A stretch of DNA of 64,000 bases from Paraescarpia echinospica (GCA_020002185.1 CM034538.1:3378773-3442772); one strand, 5' to 3'. Shown: positions 1-10,469, counted from the stretch's first letter. The notes: generated by a model from the letters alone, not told the origin. Numbers and translations are program-made.

Positions 1-180
1 CGGCATACACATAACACACATGGACTGACCATTTCACCAGACAGGTATTGCCCGGCATACACATAACACACATGGACTGACCATTTCACCAGACAGGTAT
101 TGCCCGGCATACACATAACACACATGGACTGACCAGTTCACCAGACAGGTATTGCCCGGCATACTCATAACACATATACA
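1..180. repeat. 52-bp tandem repeat, about 3.5 copies
   Basis: A 52-bp unit starting CGGCATACACATAACACACA begins at 1, 53, 105 and, partially, 157, with only a few substitutions between copies. The array is cut by the window edge. No coding content. Confidence 0.95.
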
Positions 181-1245
<1,065 letters not shown>

Positions 1246-1799
1246 CAAGAATATGTATGATTATTAACTAGATCATGTTTGGTCACCTTATATTACTCAT
1301 TTTTATTAATACACTTGACCTATTGTATTGAAGTATGGGGAGGTGCATTTCACTCATGTCGTTCAAGTATTTATATTACAGAATGATGTTAATATATGAC
1401 ATATTTAAATCACGTATCTTCTACACATGAACGCTATTTTTGTTTTTAATAATATGATATTTACATTGAATTATACAATAGGGAGTATACCATTACATAA
1501 TGTTCGTCTATTGATATTGTTTGTATCAATTGTCTTAATTTGATGTGTATGTTGTAATGAGTTATAAACAATTGATTTGATTTGATCACGCACGCACGCA
1601 CGCACGCACGCACATATTCATATGTTTGTCTGTTGGCGTCATAAATACTAAAATAATTCACAGACAGAAGTGTTACGTCCTCGGTTTGTCCATGTGAACG
1701 TTTTCGTGGGAGGTAAACACTCTGGTCGGACGAGTGGTTTGTAAAGCGAGAGGGGCACTTGCAAAAAGTATGTCTGTCTTTAGAGTCGGTTCTTGAAAA

Positions 1800-1960
1800 A
1801 CTGAACCATCAATAGACCCTATCCTTTCTGGTGATGACCGGTGGACTGTCGCTCGAGGGGAAGGTGCGGTGGTTCGATTCCACCTGCCGCCGTTTAGAAA
1901 CTTGGGCAAATTGACACGTTGCCTGTGTCTTTCGGAAGGGACACTAAAAGCTATTAATCT
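1800..1960 (+). repeat. possible tRNA-derived SINE fragment
   Basis: Around 1866-1893 there is a perfect T-arm: stem GGTGG/CCACC enclosing loop TTCGATT, which is also a Pol III B-box. No matching acceptor strand is present 5', so it is not a tRNA gene. About 40 bp downstream lies CTTTCGGAAGGGACACTAAA, which resembles the conserved central domains of invertebrate SINEs. That resemblance is from memory and unverified. Confidence 0.3.
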
Positions 1961-2700
1961 AGTGCTATGCAAAATGGTCGAGCAGACAAAAACTCCACCA
2001 GTAATAACGATCATGGCTATGACGTGGGCTACGTACCGGTCGAGTGTCCTGTACAAAGTGAATACAACTCCACTCTATACACACGCACACACTGCACATG
2101 CACACACACACACACACACTGTCGCAAGTTATGTTATCCGATCTACATAGTGATCAAAGTCAACATGACACACGTATGCCCTATATGTCTGCCCTTTCAT
2201 CAGACTCTTGTTTTTAGTAGCAAGCACTGTACGCAGTCGTAGAGAAGTCTGCCGTCGGCCGTAGGCTACAGTTTCCATTCGTGAATCATCTGAAGCAAAC
2301 TCCACACAACATTATTAAAGAAGAACGAAGTTCTCTTGCATTTAATCACGTATTTAATAGTAAATCCGGTCTAATGATACAATAATCATACAAGCTGTTA
2401 CTGGTGTGGTGGAATACAGTCAATCGCGGCCCGGAGGCTTCCGGTTACGGGGAGCGTCTATTGTAGATCTGTAAGTAGTAAGCGGGAGTGTTCATTATTT
2501 CCTATCTCCCTCTAAGCTTTTACGAAGAGTGTGTGAGTAATAAGCTGAGAACATTTAGAATGGCGTGATTAAACATTTTAATGCTATAAGTCTTACTGAA
2601 AGTTCATTTCATCTCGTAATCAGTGTGCCAACCCGGTGCCTTGGGTTCACGGATGGAGCGTCTCACAGCAGGTTCTGAAGGTGCCTTGGGTGGCAACGGT
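1961..2700. other. intergenic, nothing recognised
   Basis: AT-rich sequence between the SINE-like stretch and the truncated end of the Ty3/gypsy element. The gypsy integrase frame hits TAG at 2722-2724, and no core integrase or LTR can be recognised to its left. The element therefore looks deleted or badly decayed here. Confidence 0.5.
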
Positions 2701-2721
2701 GACGTCAGCGGTATGATACGT

Positions 2722-3084
2722 CTAGCTGGTGGTATCGAGCTCGGCATTATCGGGCGGCTCGGCTGGCTGGGACGGGGCCATACGATGGCAGTGCTCGCAT
2801 TCGTTGCGGACCTTGGCGATGTCCTCTGTCATACCGGGCCAGAATATCGATGTTTCCGCTCTTGCCGTCATCATAGACACGCCCTGGTGTGCTGCGTGGA
2901 GGACGGCCAGCACGGCGTGTCGTAGCGCGGGTGGGATGATGATGCGATCCTTATAGATGGCTACGCCGTCGGTCGTCGACAGCTCGTGTCGGTACTGGTG
3001 AAACTGTCGGATGGACACTGGCATCTCGCTCCGAGGCTTCGGCATGCCGTCCTCGATCAGTTCAGTGAGTAAGTGCATGTCGGG
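2722..3084 (-). pseudogene. Ty3/gypsy A pol, integrase zinc-binding (H2C2) fragment
   Basis: About 119 codons read leftward from the Polinton edge. Visible are LAVLHAAHQG, a WPGM motif and a CEHC pair, i.e. the HHCC zinc-binding domain that begins retroviral-type integrases. The DDE catalytic core is absent because the frame ends at 2722. This is the continuation of the reading frame at 20436-21819. The GTCGGG copies at 3079-3084 and 20430-20435 are the duplicated target, and with one copy the frame runs through the junction. The piece is part of a dead retroelement and was cut by the Polinton after it inserted. Confidence 0.85.
3079..3084. repeat. Polinton target-site duplication, left (GTCGGG)
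   Basis: The six bases GTCGGG directly before the left inverted repeat are identical to 20430-20435 directly after the right one. Six base pairs is the usual Polinton/Maverick duplication length. Confidence 0.95.
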
Positions 3085-3421
3085 AGTAGTATAGAGGGGT
3101 TTTTCGGGCTCAAAATCCTACTTATAAAAAAAAAATTAATGACCACTAAACGTTTTCGGCAATCTACTTATAAAAAAAGATCAAAGGCTTTTTTTGACAC
3201 TAATTAGTTTCGGGAACCTACTTATAAAAAACGTGATTAATGACCGTTTAATTTGATACTAATTGGATGATTGATTACCCCTACACTAGAGATGCCACCT
3301 AGCGGTGAGTGCAGAGAGCCTTTTAGTTCGCCTCCTAGTGATCAACGCCGTACCTAGAGCGTGCTGACGTAAGCAATAATGCGTTTATCGCGCTAATATA
3401 TAACCACGATAAAACCACTGT
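3085..3421 (+). repeat. Polinton left terminal inverted repeat
   Basis: Matches the reverse complement of 20092-20429 with few differences. It contains three subrepeats built on CTACTTATAAAAAA (near 3118, 3169 and 3229), about 55 bp apart, and the motif GCCACCTAGCGG near 3295. The termini are where protein-primed replication would start. That role follows from the family, not from anything shown directly here. Confidence 0.97.
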
Positions 3422-3427
3422 ATAAAC

Positions 3428-3506
3428 GTCGACGACGGATTAGCTCTCCTGGGAGAGTGTTCGACTAGGGATCGAAAGATTCCCGGTCCGAATCCGTTCG
3501 TCGACC
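3428..3506 (+). tRNA. tRNA-Pro(AGG)-like Pol III unit, copy 1
   Basis: The sequence has an A-box-like D arm (TAGCTCTCCTGGGAGAG) and a perfect anticodon stem TTCGA/TCGAA around loop CTAGGGA, giving anticodon AGG at 3467-3469. It also has a B-box-like T loop (GGTCCGAATCC), a closing stem GTCGACG/CGTCGAC (3428-3434 with 3499-3505), and TTTTT at 3508-3512, a Pol III terminator. Oddities are 5-6 extra bases between closing stem and D arm and a poor T stem. A standard tRNA is therefore unlikely; a tRNA-derived noncoding RNA is plausible. It lies just inside the left inverted repeat and has no partner at the right end. Confidence 0.55.
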
Positions 3507-3527
3507 CTTTTTAGATTCGTTGTATGT

Positions 3528-3548
3528 GAGATGCCACCTAGCGGTGAG
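3528..3548 (+). repeat. tandem duplication of the TIR-edge and tRNA-like unit
   Basis: GAGATGCCACCTAGCGGTGA at about 3289 is repeated at about 3528. In both copies it is followed by an ACCACTG block and then a tRNA-like sequence. The two tRNA-like units thus arose by tandem duplication of roughly 240 bp reaching into the terminal repeat, followed by divergence. Confidence 0.75.
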
Positions 3549-3593
3549 TACAGAGATGCTATGATATAACCGGGGTAGAACCACTGCATAATC

Positions 3594-3671
3594 GTTGGCG
3601 ACGGTATAGCTCTCTTAGGAGAGCGTTCGCCTAGGGATCGAAAGATTCCGGGTTTGAACCCTAGTCGCAAC
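3594..3671 (+). tRNA. tRNA-Pro(AGG)-like Pol III unit, copy 2
   Basis: Diverged duplicate of copy 1. The anticodon loop CTAGGGA is kept (AGG at 3633-3635), with one mismatch in the stem. The B-box is GGTTTGAACCC, and TTTTT follows at 3672-3676. The closing stem here is GTTG(G)CGAC paired with GTCGCAAC (3594-3602 with 3664-3671). Sequence differs from copy 1 on both sides yet still pairs, which argues that the fold mattered. It sits 20 bp upstream of the TATA box for the first protein gene. Confidence 0.55.
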
Positions 3672-3695
3672 TTTTTAGTCTAGCGGTGGTGAGAG

Positions 3696-3703
3696 TATAT
3701 AAG
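3696..3703 (+). promoter_or_regulatory. TATA box for the NADAR gene
   Basis: TATATAAG lies 32 bp upstream of the ATG at 3735. Spacing suits a short-leader Pol II transcript. Confidence 0.5.
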
Positions 3704-3734
3704 CGGTGGCGGTAGCGGGTGATCGGTAGTCGGT

Positions 3735-4190
3735 ATGATGTCGTCACCTATAAGGTTTGGTGGATCGCGGTCGTTCTTGTCGAATATGTATATGTGTCGA
3801 GTGTCGGCGTTCGGTCGGGGCTTTCGATCCGTCGAGCACGCCTATCAGTATAGGAAAGCAATATTCTACGACGACGTGGAATGTGCCGAAGAAATCAAAA
3901 GTTCGCGAAGCTCTTATGCAGCGAAACGATGCGGTTACGACATTTGAAAAAAGAGAATGGGAACCAAATGGACCGACGTTAGGGTGAGATGTATGAAGAC
4001 GTTGTTGAGGAGGAAGATTGACGGATCGAGCGATTTGAAGGCTGCACTATTGGCGACCGGGGACGCCGAATTGGTGGAATGGGTAGCGAGTAGGGAGGGT
4101 TTCTGGGGTAGCGGAATCGCGGGCGATGTTGGGAAGAACATGCTCGGTAAACTGTTGATGAAGTTGCGCGATGCTTATAAAGACGCGTAA
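3735..4190 (+). pseudogene. NADAR-domain protein (YbiA-like), one in-frame stop
   Basis: NADAR proteins are N-glycosidases acting on ADP-ribose-linked substrates; some remove ADP-ribose from nucleic acid bases. The family signature is spread over the whole frame: FLSN near the start, SVEHAYQ about residue 30, LLATGDAELVE in the second half, a WGSG loop, and a terminal LGKLLMKLRD. TGA at 3945-3947 splits the frame after 70 codons; the sequence resumes in the same phase with the expected next part of the fold, so this is a nonsense change, not a frameshift. Total length, about 150 codons, is normal for the family. The ATPase follows 28 bp downstream. NADAR proteins occur in phages and large DNA viruses; I know of no standard Polinton gene of this type. 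Confidence 0.8.
4176..4182 (+). promoter_or_regulatory. TATA-like element for the ATPase gene
   Basis: TATAAAG, 43 bp upstream of the ATG at 4219 and overlapping the 3' end of the NADAR frame. The overlap fits a compact viral layout. Confidence 0.4.
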
Positions 4191-4218
4191 AAAAGTGTTC
4201 GTCGTTCAGTCGTGAAAA

Positions 4219-4875
4219 ATGAACGGACCGTCGTTGAAGCATCCTTTTACGTGTATAGTAGCCGGTCCTACGGGATGCGGTAAGACGACGTTCGTCGAGC
4301 GTTTGATACGTCACGACGCTATGATCGATCCGCCGCCGGAGAAAATCCTGTGGTGTTACGGACAGTGGCAGAGCGGCTACGCGTCTATGTCTTCGAAAAT
4401 AGAGTTCGTAGACGGCCTGCCGGATCCGAAACGTTTAGACGGTAAAGCGAGAACGCTTCTAGTACTCGACGACCTCATGGAGGAGACCGATAGTCGGGTG
4501 ACGGTACTATTTACAAAAAAAAGTCATCATTGTAATACGTCGGTCGTACAACTGCGACAGAACATGTTTCCGAAAGGGAAAGAAAACCGTACAATCAGCC
4601 TGAACGCTCAATACATAGTGCTATTCAAGAGCACTCGAGATGCCGGCCAAGTAGGTCACCTAGCGAAACAGATGTACCCGGGAAAGGTCAACTACATGAT
4701 AGAGGCTTTTAAAGACGCGACGTCGTCGGCGTACGGCTATCTATTCGTGGATCTGAAACAGGAAACAGAAGAGGACATGCGCCTGCGTACGTGCATATTT
4801 CCGGACGATCGCCTTCAGTACGTGTACGTACGGAAGGGTGGTGGCGGTGGTGGTGGTGGCGTCGGCGGACTATAA
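4219..4875 (+). CDS. genome-packaging ATPase (FtsK/HerA, A32-like)
   Basis: An intact 218-residue P-loop ATPase expected to drive DNA into the capsid. Walker A GPTGCGKT is at residues 16-23. Walker B is the hydrophobic run LLVLDDLMEE near residue 80. A polar sensor stretch follows (VVQLRQNMF). Order and size match the ATPase of Polintons, virophages and adintoviruses. The C-terminus ends in a glycine run encoded by a GGT repeat (about 4838-4862), probably a recent microsatellite expansion. ATG 4219 is the first methionine and sits 28 bp after the NADAR frame. Confidence 0.92.
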   Translation: MNGPSLKHPFTCIVAGPTGCGKTTFVERLIRHDAMIDPPPEKILWCYGQWQSGYASMSSKIEFVDGLPDPKRLDGKARTLLVLDDLMEETDSRVTVLFTKKSHHCNTSVVQLRQNMFPKGKENRTISLNAQYIVLFKSTRDAGQVGHLAKQMYPGKVNYMIEAFKDATSSAYGYLFVDLKQETEEDMRLRTCIFPDDRLQYVYVRKGGGGGGGGVGGL

Positions 4876-4913
4876 GAAGAGAGGGACGACGGGGCGTGCG
4901 TTTATTAGTCGCT

Positions 4914-6092
4914 ATGACGGGGCGCGCGGTGGCAGCGAAGAGACGACCGAAGGTGGCGGCACCGACGAATCGAGTGAAGAGACACATTTTCGCCCTGCAG
5001 CTGTTGGAGAGGCATAGGCGGAACATCGATCTGCGACAAGCCGTGCTCGCCCACGCGGTCGCCGGTCTCATTTGTAGTCTGTGCGATTGCGCGTACAACA
5101 TTCTGAAAGGGAACGTGAAGTTGTCGCCGAAGCAGAAACGCGTGTTGACGAAATACCGGAATCACCTGCGTAAACTCGCCGACAAACACGTTGCGCTTAA
5201 GCAGAAGCGTGCCGTCTTGCAAAAGGGTGCGGGTGGTTTTCTGACGGCCTTGCTAGCGCCGTTAGCGAGCACCGTTCTCCTTCTGCTGCTCAGACAGGTG
5301 ATCGGCAGCGGGTCATTGATGCAGTACGCGAAGAAGATGGCGTTGGTCGACCCACGTTTGGTGGAAAGCCTCCTGCCACGTGTCGATCAGTCATCGAGCA
5401 TGCCCCGATCACGTGTGCTGAGTAGCCTTGACAGCGACATGAAGGACATTCTAGTTCGGATTTATCGGAACGCGAAAAGGTAGCGTCGTACAATCAACTG
5501 CTGAGTCGGTACAATACGATACAGGCGGCTCGAGCGGCGCAAACGGTACGCGTGTCGGTGGTCAACAGCAGCGGCGGCGGCGGCGAGACGCCTGCGGTGG
5601 GGGGGGGGGGCGGCGGCGGCAGTGGCGCCACCATCGTCGGAGGTGGTAGAGCGCGAAATCATAGCCAGTATGCCGAAAACGTTGAAAGGGAAGACGGGAC
5701 TGCTTATCGAAAAAATGAAAGCCGATCCGTTGTGTCGATGGAACGATCGCGGTGAATTCGTGTACGACGGTAAAACGATCGCGGGGAATAATATGGTCGA
5801 TGTAGTGAACGATCTCATGCGAACGAGATCGAAGACGACGGCGCCCGTAGGATGGCGAGAGTTCGGAATGCACATGATGGATATGAATATCCCTATGGAA
5901 TTCGTGGGCAACCCGCGCTATCGATCGTACATGGAGCGACGACAGAAGCACCTACTAGAAGAGGCGATGACGATGCCGACGACGTCTAGTTCATCAGCGA
6001 CGCCGGAGTGGAGACGTCGTCGGATGCGAGGCGAGACTAAACGCAGACAACGATCCTCTTCGTTGGGCGTCGCGGCGTGGGACACGTTGTGA
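4914..6092 (+). pseudogene. conserved Polinton protein of unknown function, two compensating frameshifts
   Basis: Three open segments form one gene. Residues from ATG 4914 give a basic helical region (PKQKRVLTKYRNHLRKLA) and a hydrophobic stretch (GGFLTALLAPLAS). Near 5450 the frame shifts and continues as SDLSEREKVASYNQLLSRY. In the ten-G run near 5599-5608 it shifts back and runs to TGA 6092, with WNDRGEFVYDGKTI and NMVDVVNDLMRTRSK. I recall this N- and C-terminal pairing as one protein in other Polintons, with no assigned function. The homopolymer shift could be a sequencing error. ATG 4914 is chosen because the upstream part of the open frame only overlaps the ATPase. Confidence 0.65.
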
Positions 6093-6178
6093 TGCCGTCA
6101 CGACGCGCGATAACGGTCATCGGCTTCACCATCGCGCTTATCGCACTCTATACGTGTATAATAATCATCGTACATTGA
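6092..6178 (+). CDS. 28-residue single-pass membrane peptide
   Basis: Its ATG overlaps the stop of the preceding gene (TGATG, 6090-6094). It encodes a short basic head (PSRR), then a hydrophobic span of about 20 residues (VIGFTIALIALY...CIIIIV) ending VH. Charge and length fit a type II/III membrane anchor or a small viroporin-like peptide. There is no homology evidence. The stop-start overlap and clean hydrophobic profile are the only support. Confidence 0.4.
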   Translation: MPSRRAITVIGFTIALIALYTCIIIIVH

Positions 6179-6201
6179 TCATCATCGTCGTCGTCGTCGT
6201 C

Positions 6202-7280
6202 ATGGTGTCCGGGTGGAGTCGTCGTCCAAAACGAAAGCCTCGACAGCAAAGAAACGACGTCGACGACGACGACGACCTGAATAACGTCTACTTCGATACG
6301 AAACGGGTGGGAAGTTCGGAGGCGTCGACGCGTTGCACCGGGCGTCGAAGCTCCGACGTCCGGCCGTCGAGAGATGGCTAGCGTCGCAGGACGCCTATAC
6401 CCTACACAAACCGGTTAAACGACATTTCAAGCGACGTCGCGTCATCGTGGGCGGTCGAAACCAGCAGTGGCAAGCCGATCTGGTCGACTTGACTAGACTG
6501 AAAACGCACAACGACGGTATAACATACCTATTGACGGTGATCGATGTGTTTTCGAAGTGGGCGTGGTGCGTTCCGTTGAAGAGTAAGTCCGGCCCGTCGC
6601 TCGTCGTGGCCTTCGAGCGCCTGCTGTGCGACGACGGCGAGACGCCGAACTCGCTGCAGACCGATAAGGGGAGCGAGTTTTTGAACCGACCCCTGTAAAC
6701 GTTGCTAAAGAGTCGCGGCGTTCATCATTTCGTGACGCATAACGAGGAGACTAAAGCGAGCGTCGTGGAACGGTTTAATCGAACTTTGAAGACGCGTATG
6801 TGGCGCTATTTTACGAAACACGAAACGCTGCGCTACGTAGAGGCGTTACCGGATTTCGTGCGATCGTACAACAACGCCTACCACCGAAGCATCGGTAGGA
6901 CGCCGGCGAGTGTCGACGCGACGAATTAGGAGGCCGTATGGCAACGACTGTACGGGGGTGGCGACGTCGGTTGCGGTCAACGGCGAAAACCGAAACTACG
7001 CGTGGGAGATCGCGTACGTATCAGCAAGAAGAGGGGTCAATTCAAAAAAGGATATATGGCTAACTGGAGCGAGGAGCTGTTCACCGTCGTAGAGGTGCAC
7101 CCGTCCGAACCGCCCGTTTATCGCCTGAAGGAAGACGCCGGGACGCCGGTAGAGGGCGCCTTCTACGAACCGGAACTACAACGCGTAGTCGTTACGAAGG
7201 ACAAACTATATCGCGTGGAGGCGGTTCTACAGCGTTGTCGGCGTCGCGGCGGCGGTGGTTCGGAGGCGCTCGTAAAATGA
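6202..7280 (+). pseudogene. retroviral-type integrase (rve), frameshift and two stops
   Basis: The integrase inserts the element and makes the 6-bp duplication. ATG 6202 opens a basic and acidic leader ending NNVYFDTKRVG. The frame shifts near 6308-6315, and the core follows: first Asp in QWQADLVDL, second in LQTDKGSEF, Glu in VVERFNRTLK. TAA at 6696-6698 and TAG at 6927-6929 interrupt the same phase. The C-terminal part (LRVGDRVRISK, GYMANWSEELFTV) is an SH3/chromodomain-like DNA-binding tail. All three catalytic acidic residues survive, but the gene cannot give full-length protein as read. Confidence 0.88.
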
Positions 7281-7449
7281 TATCCGGCCTCATTCAACAG
7301 CTGGATCGACGTCGAGTCGCTCGTGGACCTATAACAAGACTACTACTACTAGCGAGCAGGCGACGGTGAGAGTGAATCGTTTGATGCGTCACACTGGCTG
7401 CTGGCGACTGCACGAGTCGGGAATATGCAACGGATCTTCGTTCTTACCG

Positions 7450-7457
7450 TATAAAGG
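7450..7457 (+). promoter_or_regulatory. TATA box upstream of the capsid block
   Basis: TATAAAGG, 36 bp before ATG 7493, in the only sizeable gap (212 bp) of the rightward gene row. It could drive the late structural genes. Confidence 0.5.
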
Positions 7458-7492
7458 TCCCTGCTGTATCGACAGAGCGCAGTGGCGCGACG

Positions 7493-7852
7493 ATGTGCGA
7501 CGACGACGAAACTACCTCGAGTGGCGATCGTCGAACGAACGTCGGCGCCGAGCACGCGCACTCCGTCGACGAGCACGCGGACTCCATCGACGCTACAACC
7601 ACCGCCGAACCCGTTCCATGGCGAATCTGCGGCAACGAATGCCCTAAGGCCGAAATCGTATTCCTCTGTCAGGTCGTCGTCCTGTACTTCGTCATCGCCG
7701 TTAGTATATACAATCTGACGAAAGGTCAAGGTGACTTCAACCTGTGGACGGCGCTGTTGAGCAGCTGTCTCGGTTACCTGCTCCCGAATCCGTCTATGAG
7801 TGTTGGTGGCGGCGGCGAACGTCGACAACAACACGATGGCGGTCTCTTCTGA
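7493..7852 (+). CDS. conserved small membrane protein of Polintons
   Basis: A 119-residue protein with an acidic N-terminal half rich in D, T and E, then two hydrophobic segments: EIVFLCQVVVLYFVIAVSIY (about residues 59-78) and the stretch around LWTALLSSCLGYLLPNP. I recall this second motif as conserved in Polintons and adintoviruses; its function is unknown. The last 17 bp overlap the start of the penton gene. Intact. Confidence 0.7.
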   Translation: MCDDDETTSSGDRRTNVGAEHAHSVDEHADSIDATTTAEPVPWRICGNECPKAEIVFLCQVVVLYFVIAVSIYNLTKGQGDFNLWTALLSSCLGYLLPNPSMSVGGGGERRQQHDGGLF

Positions 7853-8708
7853 CTTTTACCTGACGCTACCGAGCAACGCGTCTATGAAACGTCACCCCGA
7901 AAATACGTTGACGCACTTCGTCACGACGTTGCCGCGACGTTTCGTCCTGTCGGGGGAGTGGGAATGCGGAGCGGTGTCGGTACAGTATCCGCACACGTGG
8001 TACAACGTGAGAAAGAAGAACGCCTACTTCTACGTGACTTACGCGACGGGTGATCCGGGTGTTTACACGCAGGTAGAACACGGCTCGACCGTGCTGATAT
8101 ATCTTCAGACCACGATTCCTCACGGTTTCTACAACAACGTTTATACGTTGTTCAACAGGATCAACGAGGCGCTAGATAAATTATGCACCAAGAAGGTCAA
8201 GGCCGTGCTACAATACTGCGCCGTCTCTAACCGATTTACGCTACGTATGTCGCCGGGTGTCGAATTTATTATACCTCATACGAGCCGTCTGAAGTACGTG
8301 CTAGGTTTCCATAGCAGCACGATCCTGAGTCTGTCCATGTACGGTCCCGCGCCGGCGACGGTCGTCATCAACACCGCGCCCGTCGCGTACACGTACGAGT
8401 ACGAAGGTCGCGATACGGTGAATATGTCGGCGGGCATCGAGAGCCTGTACGTGTACACGGATCTCGTGGAACCGCGCGTCGTCGGTGACGTGTACGCGCC
8501 ACTCCTTCGAAACATCGCCGTCCGCGGTGAGAACGGTGACGTTATTTCGGAAACGTTCGACCGCGTACAATACGTGAAGCTGCTGCGGAATCAATTCGAC
8601 GAGGTCGAAGTCGATAAAAGAGACGATCACGGCCAACCGATACCATTCGAGCAGGGGAAGGTGGTGACGACGCTTCACTTCAGACACTGTAAATCGAAAT
8701 TGTTTTAA
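7836..8708 (+). CDS. minor capsid (penton) protein, jelly-roll
   Basis: An intact 290-residue protein beginning with the family signature DFYLTLPSNASM, followed by LSGEWECGAVSVQYPHTWYN. Beta-rich throughout, as expected for the single jelly-roll penton of Polinton virions, which would form the capsid vertices. ATG 7836 is preferred over the earlier in-frame start because the signature normally lies at the N-terminus. The core-protein gene starts 1 bp after its stop. Confidence 0.8.
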   Translation: MAVSSDFYLTLPSNASMKRHPENTLTHFVTTLPRRFVLSGEWECGAVSVQYPHTWYNVRKKNAYFYVTYATGDPGVYTQVEHGSTVLIYLQTTIPHGFYNNVYTLFNRINEALDKLCTKKVKAVLQYCAVSNRFTLRMSPGVEFIIPHTSRLKYVLGFHSSTILSLSMYGPAPATVVINTAPVAYTYEYEGRDTVNMSAGIESLYVYTDLVEPRVVGDVYAPLLRNIAVRGENGDVISETFDRVQYVKLLRNQFDEVEVDKRDDHGQPIPFEQGKVVTTLHFRHCKSKLF

Positions 8709-8709
8709 C

Positions 8710-9162
8710 ATGTCGCCGTCGTCGAAGAACCCGTACGTGGACTACTACGTTCGTCAGGTCGGCGGTCAGCTGCCGGTCTTCGTCGGTGGTCGGGGTCAAC
8801 GAGGTCACGGTCTGGGCAATCTCTTCGGGAGCCTGTTTCGAAGCGCCATTCCGCTTATTAAGAGAGGCGCGTTGGCGTTGGGAAAACGTGCGCTCAACAC
8901 CGGCATGCACGTGGCGCGCGACGTCGTCGCCGGCGGCGATCTGAAACAGTCGATAAAAATGCGCGCGAAGGAGGCCGGCGCCGATCTTCTCGACGGCCTA
9001 TTGAATTCGCAGGCACCGAAGAAGAAGAAGAGGAACAAACAAACGCAGCAGCAGCGCCGCCCCCGCGGCGGTGTTGGCATAAAGAGATCGCGCCTAGCGG
9101 CGACGGCCGTCAGTAGGCGGAAGAGACCGCGTCGAACGGATCACGACATATTCGACGAGTAA
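8710..9162 (+). CDS. pVI/pX-like virion core or membrane-active protein
   Basis: A 150-residue, very basic protein. The N-terminal part has GGQLPVFVGGRGQRGHGLG, then an amphipathic segment (LFGSLFRSAIPLIKRG) and a helical middle. The tail carries several Lys/Arg clusters (PKKKKR, RRKRPRR). Adintoviruses carry such proteins, related to adenovirus pVI or pX, cleaved by the viral protease. The Gly-rich stretch near residue 18 is a candidate cleavage region. Placed between penton and major capsid genes with 1-2 bp gaps. Intact. Confidence 0.7.
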   Translation: MSPSSKNPYVDYYVRQVGGQLPVFVGGRGQRGHGLGNLFGSLFRSAIPLIKRGALALGKRALNTGMHVARDVVAGGDLKQSIKMRAKEAGADLLDGLLNSQAPKKKKRNKQTQQQRRPRGGVGIKRSRLAATAVSRRKRPRRTDHDIFDE

Positions 9163-9164
9163 CG

Positions 9165-10461
9165 ATGACGTTCGTGAACGGCGCAACGTGCGAGGGCGTG
9201 AAGGCCGAACTGGACCTGTTCAGCGGACCGGTGACGCAGACGAGCGTCGAGAGCAGTCAGTGGACCGTCTACCAGCCGCTGACGACTCTCGACGCCGGTG
9301 GCCCTATAGAGTTCCTCATCCCGGGTTTGGGCGAAGACTATACGGACCTGGCCAGCCTTCAAGTGTACGGGCGCTTCAAAGTGACACAGGGGGACGGTAC
9401 CGATATGGCGGCCGGCGCCAACGTGGCGCCGGTCAACAATTTCCTGCATTCGATGTTCAGTCAACTCGACGTGTCGCTGAACAACACCCTCGTGACGCCG
9501 TCGACCAATACGTACGCGTACAGGGCCTACCTCGAGACGCTGCTGAGTTACGGTAGCGACGCGAAACGTTCGCATCTCACGAGTTCGTTGTGTTACAAAG
9601 ACACCGCCGGACGGATGGATACGCTCGGGAACAACAACGTCGGGTTCGAGGCACGGCGCGTCATGAGGGCCGATAGCAACGAGGTGGAGATGATGGGACG
9701 CGTGCACGTCGACGCGTTTACGCTAAACAGACACATACCGAACGGCGTCGACACGAAAGTACGCATGGTTCGCTCGAAGGACGCCTTCGCGGTCATGGGC
9801 GCGCAAGCCGTACCGGGGTGGCGCGTCGTGCTGCAGGCGATTCGACTGCACGTGCGAAAAGTGAAGTTGAACCCGGCCGTCCAGATGGGACATCAAAGCG
9901 TGGACGTTGGGAACGGCTAAGTTTCCGATGCGCCGCGTCGACTGCAAATCGTTCTCGATAACGGCGGGTACGCTATCGCAAACGCACGAGAACCTGTACA
10001 TGGGTGCGATTCCGAAACGCCTCTTCCTGATGATGATCGATAACGTCGCCTACAACGGAGACTACACTAGAAATCCGTTCGACGCGCGTCACAACGACAT
10101 AAACTTCCTCACGCTCGTTGTCGACGGACGTCAGGTGCCGAGCAAGCCGCTGCAGCCGGACTTCCCGCACAACTGGTACGTACGGAGCTACATGAATCTC
10201 TTCGAGGCCAGCGGAAAGGCGTACGAGGACGAGGGGAACGACGTATCGCGCGCGGACTTCGGCGCCGGCTACACCATCTTCGGTTTCGACCTGACCCCCG
10301 ACTGTTGCGACGGGGACTATTTCAACGTCGTGCGTCAGGGGACCGTGGGCGTCGAAATGCACTTCGGGACGCCGCTACCGCTTCCGGTGAACGTCGTCGC
10401 GTACGCGGAATTCGAGACGGTGATGGAGATCGACAGGAACCGGAACGTCGTGTACGACTGA
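9165..10461 (+). pseudogene. major capsid protein, double jelly-roll, one frameshift
   Basis: The first part (252 codons) has the hallmark region around NNFLHSMFSQLDVSLN and TNTYAYRAYLETLLSYG. It ends at TAA 9918-9920. The second part is in another phase and begins near 9903 with GTAKFPMRRVDCKSFS, then continues to TGA 10461 with HNWYVRSYMNLFE and a hydrophobic C-terminus. The phase change lies within about 20 bp of 9905. Total size, about 430 residues, is normal for Polinton hexon-like capsid proteins. Either a real 1-base indel or an assembly error. Confidence 0.88.
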
Positions 10462-10469
10462 TAGTAACT

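Noticed and set aside
1866..1893. tRNA gene
   Set aside because: Only the T arm is good; no acceptor or anticodon arm can be built upstream.
1673..2056. 127-codon minus-strand frame
   Set aside because: Lies over the SINE-like stretch with no motif, promoter or splice context.
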